Below the pieces are notes generated by a model that was not told the DNA's origin, did not search any database, and worked only from the letters and a program-made list of their open reading frames with translations. 64,000 nucleotides of DNA, from NCBI GenBank assembly GCA_964342305.1, contig CAYFGK010000017.1, positions 3,319-67,318 of the forward strand. Reading direction: 5' to 3'. The position numbers and the translations under genes were made by a program. This document shows positions 60,669 to 64,000 of the stretch, one piece after another. Position 1 is the stretch's first letter, and every line of letters begins with the position of its first letter. This DNA comes from DT-110 sp964342305 (GTDB taxonomy: Bacteria > Bacteroidota > Bacteroidia > Chitinophagales > Saprospiraceae).

Positions 60669-60854
60669 ATGTGAGGTTGGGCACAGGCATATACGTAAAG
60701 TGATGATAGTCAAAGCCCAACCTCCCGGTATAGAGTAGTAGGTAAAAGGTATCGGGATTACAGCTCGTCCTACGACCTAATATCCTCTACCGAATACAAC
60801 GTGAGGTGGTGACATTCAGTTATTTATCAAATACCTTAGCCTCAACCTCACGTT
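60669..60854 (+). repeat. dispersed ~180-bp three-hairpin element, copy 3 (best preserved)
   Basis: The ends are AATGTGAGGTTG and CAACCTCACGTT (nearly perfect inverted repeats). Inside are GAGGTTGGGC/GCCCAACCTC (perfect), GGTATAGAGTAGTAGGT with a partly paired ACCTAATATCCTCTACC, and AACGTGAGG/CCTCACGTT (perfect). The flanks TTATTA on both sides could be a target duplication, but they also extend the inverted repeat. It ends 17 nt before cvpA. Confidence 0.8.
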
Positions 60855-60871
60855 ATTATTAGAATAGGATT

Positions 60872-61477
60872 ATGTGGATAGATATTTCGTTACTGGTATG
60901 TGTTGGCCTCGGTTTCGCTGTGGGCTTTTCGCGCGGCATTATCCGCACGACCTTTAATATTCTGTCCCTGGCGTTCGGAGCGATTGCTGCCCTGCGTTTT
61001 ACCCCGGCCATGACGGAATTCCTCAAGAGCACCTTCAACGAGGATAGTGCCCTCATGTTTTTTGCTGCGCTGGTTATTACTTTCGCTCTTACGATGCTGT
61101 TAATCCGGCTCCTGGCCCGCGGGCTGGAGGGCTTACTACAAACGGCCAACATCAATATCATCAACCAGGTAGCTGGCGGGGCATTGATGTCGGCGATCAC
61201 CACCCTGCTCTTCGCGGTGGTCCTAAACTTCTTCCTTACCAGTACCTATAACGATCGCGATCTGGAGGAGGCAGTAGCCACCTCTCGCACCTATGAGTTT
61301 TTGCAAGATTATCCCGCCATGGCTATGGATATGGCCGGCGAGCTCAAACCTGTCTTCACCCGGTTCTGGGAATATTCCATCAGTATGATGGATCAGGTAG
61401 AGGGCATGGCTGAGCAAACAGAAAGTCAAGACTTTTTCAACATCGAAGAGAACGACCGCGACCGCCCTAACAACTAA
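60872..61477 (+). CDS. cvpA: CvpA-family membrane protein
   Basis: A 201-residue protein with four transmembrane helices as in CvpA (colicin V production): MWIDISLLVCVGLGFAVGFSRG at the N-terminus with the family's Asp and GxxxGxxRG-like turn, then LSLAFGAIAALRF and ALMFFAALVITFALTMLLI. A polar C-terminal tail (about 135-201) is rich in Glu and Met. ATG 60872. It is 2 nt upstream of the YhhN-family gene, so they are co-transcribed. The dispersed element lies just before the start codon. Confidence 0.85.
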   Translation: MWIDISLLVCVGLGFAVGFSRGIIRTTFNILSLAFGAIAALRFTPAMTEFLKSTFNEDSALMFFAALVITFALTMLLIRLLARGLEGLLQTANINIINQVAGGALMSAITTLLFAVVLNFFLTSTYNDRDLEEAVATSRTYEFLQDYPAMAMDMAGELKPVFTRFWEYSISMMDQVEGMAEQTESQDFFNIEENDRDRPNN

Positions 61478-61479
61478 CC

Positions 61480-62163
61480 ATGGCATTATCCAGGTATTTC
61501 CCTTACGTCCTGATCGCCGGCGCTCATCTTGCCGGAATCGTCCTGCAGACAACCTGGCTTACCCAATGGACCAAACCACTTTTACTTCCTCTTTTGGCGA
61601 TAGGGTTTTATGCTAACGCCCAAAACCGCTTGCGTGCGCCCTGGCAAATGGTGTGTATTTTCTTTTTTTCATGGATGGGAGATGTGCTGTTGCAAATTCC
61701 GGGTACTACCTTCTTCCTGGCAGGTTTAGGAAGCTTTTTGCTGGCTCAGATTAGTTACAGCAGCTTTTTTATTCAATTTCCACCGAAGGGACCGGGTGTA
61801 CTTGCTCATAAACCCTGGCAAGCTATTCCGTACTTCTTGTATTTGGGTGGTATGCTGTGGATTTTATGGCCGGGCCTGGATCCGGCCCTGCGGATCCCCG
61901 TAGCAGTTTACAGCGTATTTCTGGTGGGGATGGGACTCACCGCCTTTGGCTTCCGCCAAAAGACAAAGACCACCTGGGGGTGGTGGATAATTGTGGGCTC
62001 TATTCTATTCATCTTGTCCGATAGTCTGATCGCTCTGGATCGCTTTTCAGAAATGGCGGTCTGGCATCCCCGGTTTTCAATTATGATTACCTACATTCTG
62101 GCCCAATTTTTCCTGATCAACGGTATTGACAGGGCGTTGGGGATAACCCAACCCCGGCCTTAA
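61480..62163 (+). CDS. YhhN-family membrane protein (lysoplasmalogenase-like)
   Basis: A 227-residue protein with about eight transmembrane helices and the YhhN/TMEM86 hallmarks FSWMGDVLL and FILSDSLIALDRF, which carry the conserved Asp residues. Family members in animals hydrolyse lysoplasmalogen; bacterial roles are less sure. ATG 61480 lies 2 nt after cvpA. Lipid turnover in the inner membrane is inferred from the family. Confidence 0.85.
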   Translation: MALSRYFPYVLIAGAHLAGIVLQTTWLTQWTKPLLLPLLAIGFYANAQNRLRAPWQMVCIFFFSWMGDVLLQIPGTTFFLAGLGSFLLAQISYSSFFIQFPPKGPGVLAHKPWQAIPYFLYLGGMLWILWPGLDPALRIPVAVYSVFLVGMGLTAFGFRQKTKTTWGWWIIVGSILFILSDSLIALDRFSEMAVWHPRFSIMITYILAQFFLINGIDRALGITQPRP

Positions 62164-62270
62164 AACCCTGCTAAGTACTTTGCAACCTAAGTAACTTACA
62201 TAATAGTGTACTTAGTCTACCCATACGTGACCGGTGAGACAAAGTCAGCAAGGTCAATTGGTGGTAGCCT

Positions 62271-62756
62271 CTAAACTGTATCGCGATTGCGGGTTCTCCA
62301 AATGGATAATCCAAGACGAAATGGAAGGAGCACCCCTGCGATAATGGCGCCCACGGCAAATAACAGCATTTCGGCGTGCAGATACTCGCCGATACTGATG
62401 GCCTTTTTTGATGGCAAAGGCCCGATGATGGCTTCCATGCTATTCTCATCCAGGAATGTTTGAAAAGTATTCAGTTCCTGCACCAGGAAGAAGATGGCGG
62501 GAATACAAGCAAAAATGATTATTTGTTTCCCTAGCTGCCGTCGGGCCAGGAAGGTAAAAGGAAGCAGGAACAAATAGCGGGTGAAGGTGATAAAGGCTAC
62601 CACGTAGATAATATTCTGGATCATAAACCGGTAGGCGCCGGCCGCATAATAAATAGGGAAAACGACTGCTATTGCAATAAGGGCCGTTACTATCCACCAC
62701 AGACCTTCCATTTGAGCAACTTTGGCGGAAACGCTTGTTTGTTTGGTCATGAGCAT
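62271..62756 (-). CDS. small integral membrane protein of unknown function
   Basis: A 161-residue protein with four hydrophobic helices (WWIVTALIAIAVVFPIYYAA, IIYVVAFITFTRYLFLLPF, IIIFACIPAIFFLVQEL, AEMLLFAVGAIIAGVLLPF). ATG 62756 or 62750. No motif recognised. It is the last gene before the rRNA operon, which reads in the same direction; a terminator separates them. Confidence 0.7.
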   Translation of the reverse strand: MLMTKQTSVSAKVAQMEGLWWIVTALIAIAVVFPIYYAAGAYRFMIQNIIYVVAFITFTRYLFLLPFTFLARRQLGKQIIIFACIPAIFFLVQELNTFQTFLDENSMEAIIGPLPSKKAISIGEYLHAEMLLFAVGAIIAGVLLPFRLGLSIWRTRNRDTV

Positions 62757-62781
62757 GCAATTACGTGGCTATTCGGGGCAT

Positions 62782-62812
62782 AAAAAAAGGCTATCCGCGA
62801 TGCGGATAGCCT
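62782..62812 (-). terminator. terminator of the rRNA operon
   Basis: On the minus strand AGGCTATCCGC-ATC-GCGGATAGCCT is followed by a T7 run; perfect 11-bp stem directly after 5S rRNA. Confidence 0.92.
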
Positions 62813-62821
62813 GGTTGTGTT

Positions 62822-62934
62822 GGGTTGGCGGCGACCTACTCTCCCACCTAAGGGCAGTACCATCGGCGCTGAGGAGCTTAACTTCTCTGTTCGGAATGGT
62901 AAGAGGTGGAACCTCCTCGCTATAACCACCAACA
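62822..62934 (-). rRNA. rrf: 5S ribosomal RNA
   Basis: The reverse strand reads TTGGTGGTTATAGCGAGGAG, then TTCCACCTCTTACCATTCCG, AACAGAGAAGTTAAGCTCC and ends GGGAGAGTAGGTCGCCGCC, all standard 5S positions including loop C/D sequences. Length about 113 nt. It lies about 125 nt after 23S in transcription order. Exact ends are judged by eye. Confidence 0.95.
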
Positions 62935-63058
62935 ATTCTTGGTTCATTTCATCCTGCACATTTGCGGGACTACTTGAACAATGTCTTTAGTTAACATTGA
63001 CAGATGGTAAGAAGAAGCTACAAAGCTTATTAGTCACTAAGAAATAAGAGTAAAAAAA

Positions 63059-64000
<942 letters not shown>

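Overview
The window is chromosomal DNA of a Bacteroidota bacterium, most likely from the Saprospiria (Lewinella-like) branch. Supporting signs are type IX secretion (T9SS) C-terminal sorting domains on two large exported proteins, promoters of the TAnnTTTG type, weak or absent Shine-Dalgarno sequences, an effector-associated EAD11-like domain, a long-linker FtsK and short repeat arrays placed at gene ends. It is a draft scaffold: four runs of exactly 100 N (13383-13482, 23933-24032, 26534-26633, 46664-46763) are gaps of unknown true size. No phage, plasmid, insertion sequence, CRISPR array or tRNA was found. The right edge enters an rRNA operon on the minus strand (3' part of 23S, then 5S).

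Layout. 1-3222 (minus): a patatin with POTRA and barrel, cut by the window edge, then parA with a ribbon-helix-helix partner. 3367-11748: lipid and small-molecule genes (thioesterase plus acyl-CoA ligase, beta-barrel protein, DoxX-like protein, lipoprotein hydrolase, flavin reductase, nitrilase, Bax-inhibitor-1 family). 12000-17902: radA, a DCC protein, an MBL hydrolase, an unknown membrane protein and asnS. 17903-19224 has no convincing gene but carries repeated promoter and 3'-end blocks. 19225-29187: a large T9SS protein, an unknown helical protein, two tandem GNAT paralogues and ftsK. 29419-33333: thiamin-binding protein, class V aminotransferase, GNAT, LexA-like S24 regulator and rlmB. 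33686-43303: a T9SS-exported M36 metalloprotease, an EAD11-TM-FlgO-like protein with a frameshifted partner, arginase, a histidine kinase and response regulator pair, 3-hydroxyacyl-CoA dehydrogenase and folB. 43490-62756: glutaryl-CoA dehydrogenase, OmpA-like protein, pabB (gapped), aroA, phoH, a SAM hydrolase-monooxygenase-aroB operon, PBP1A, a HEAT-cyclophilin lipoprotein, gcvT, a GbsR-like regulator, serA, cvpA and a YhhN-family gene.

Shared pathways include aromatic and folate synthesis (aroA, aroB, pabB, folB), acyl-CoA metabolism (ligase, thioesterase, 3-hydroxyacyl-CoA and glutaryl-CoA dehydrogenases), envelope growth and division (PBP1A, FtsK), and exported proteolysis or adhesion through T9SS.

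The less expected content is non-coding. (1) Three dispersed copies of a ~180-bp element with terminal inverted repeats and three predicted hairpins, all in the same orientation, look like an undescribed MITE or structured-RNA family. (2) Two tandem minus-strand units share the same promoter block (identical 36-bp internal spacing) and the same 3'-end block with a covarying terminator. One encodes the 973-residue T9SS protein; the other holds only ~580 nt with almost no coding capacity. (3) Arrays of short words of about 7 bases begin at or just after stop codons, and two of the four assembly gaps touch them. (4) A short GNRA/UUUC hairpin recurs within about 15 nt of start codons.
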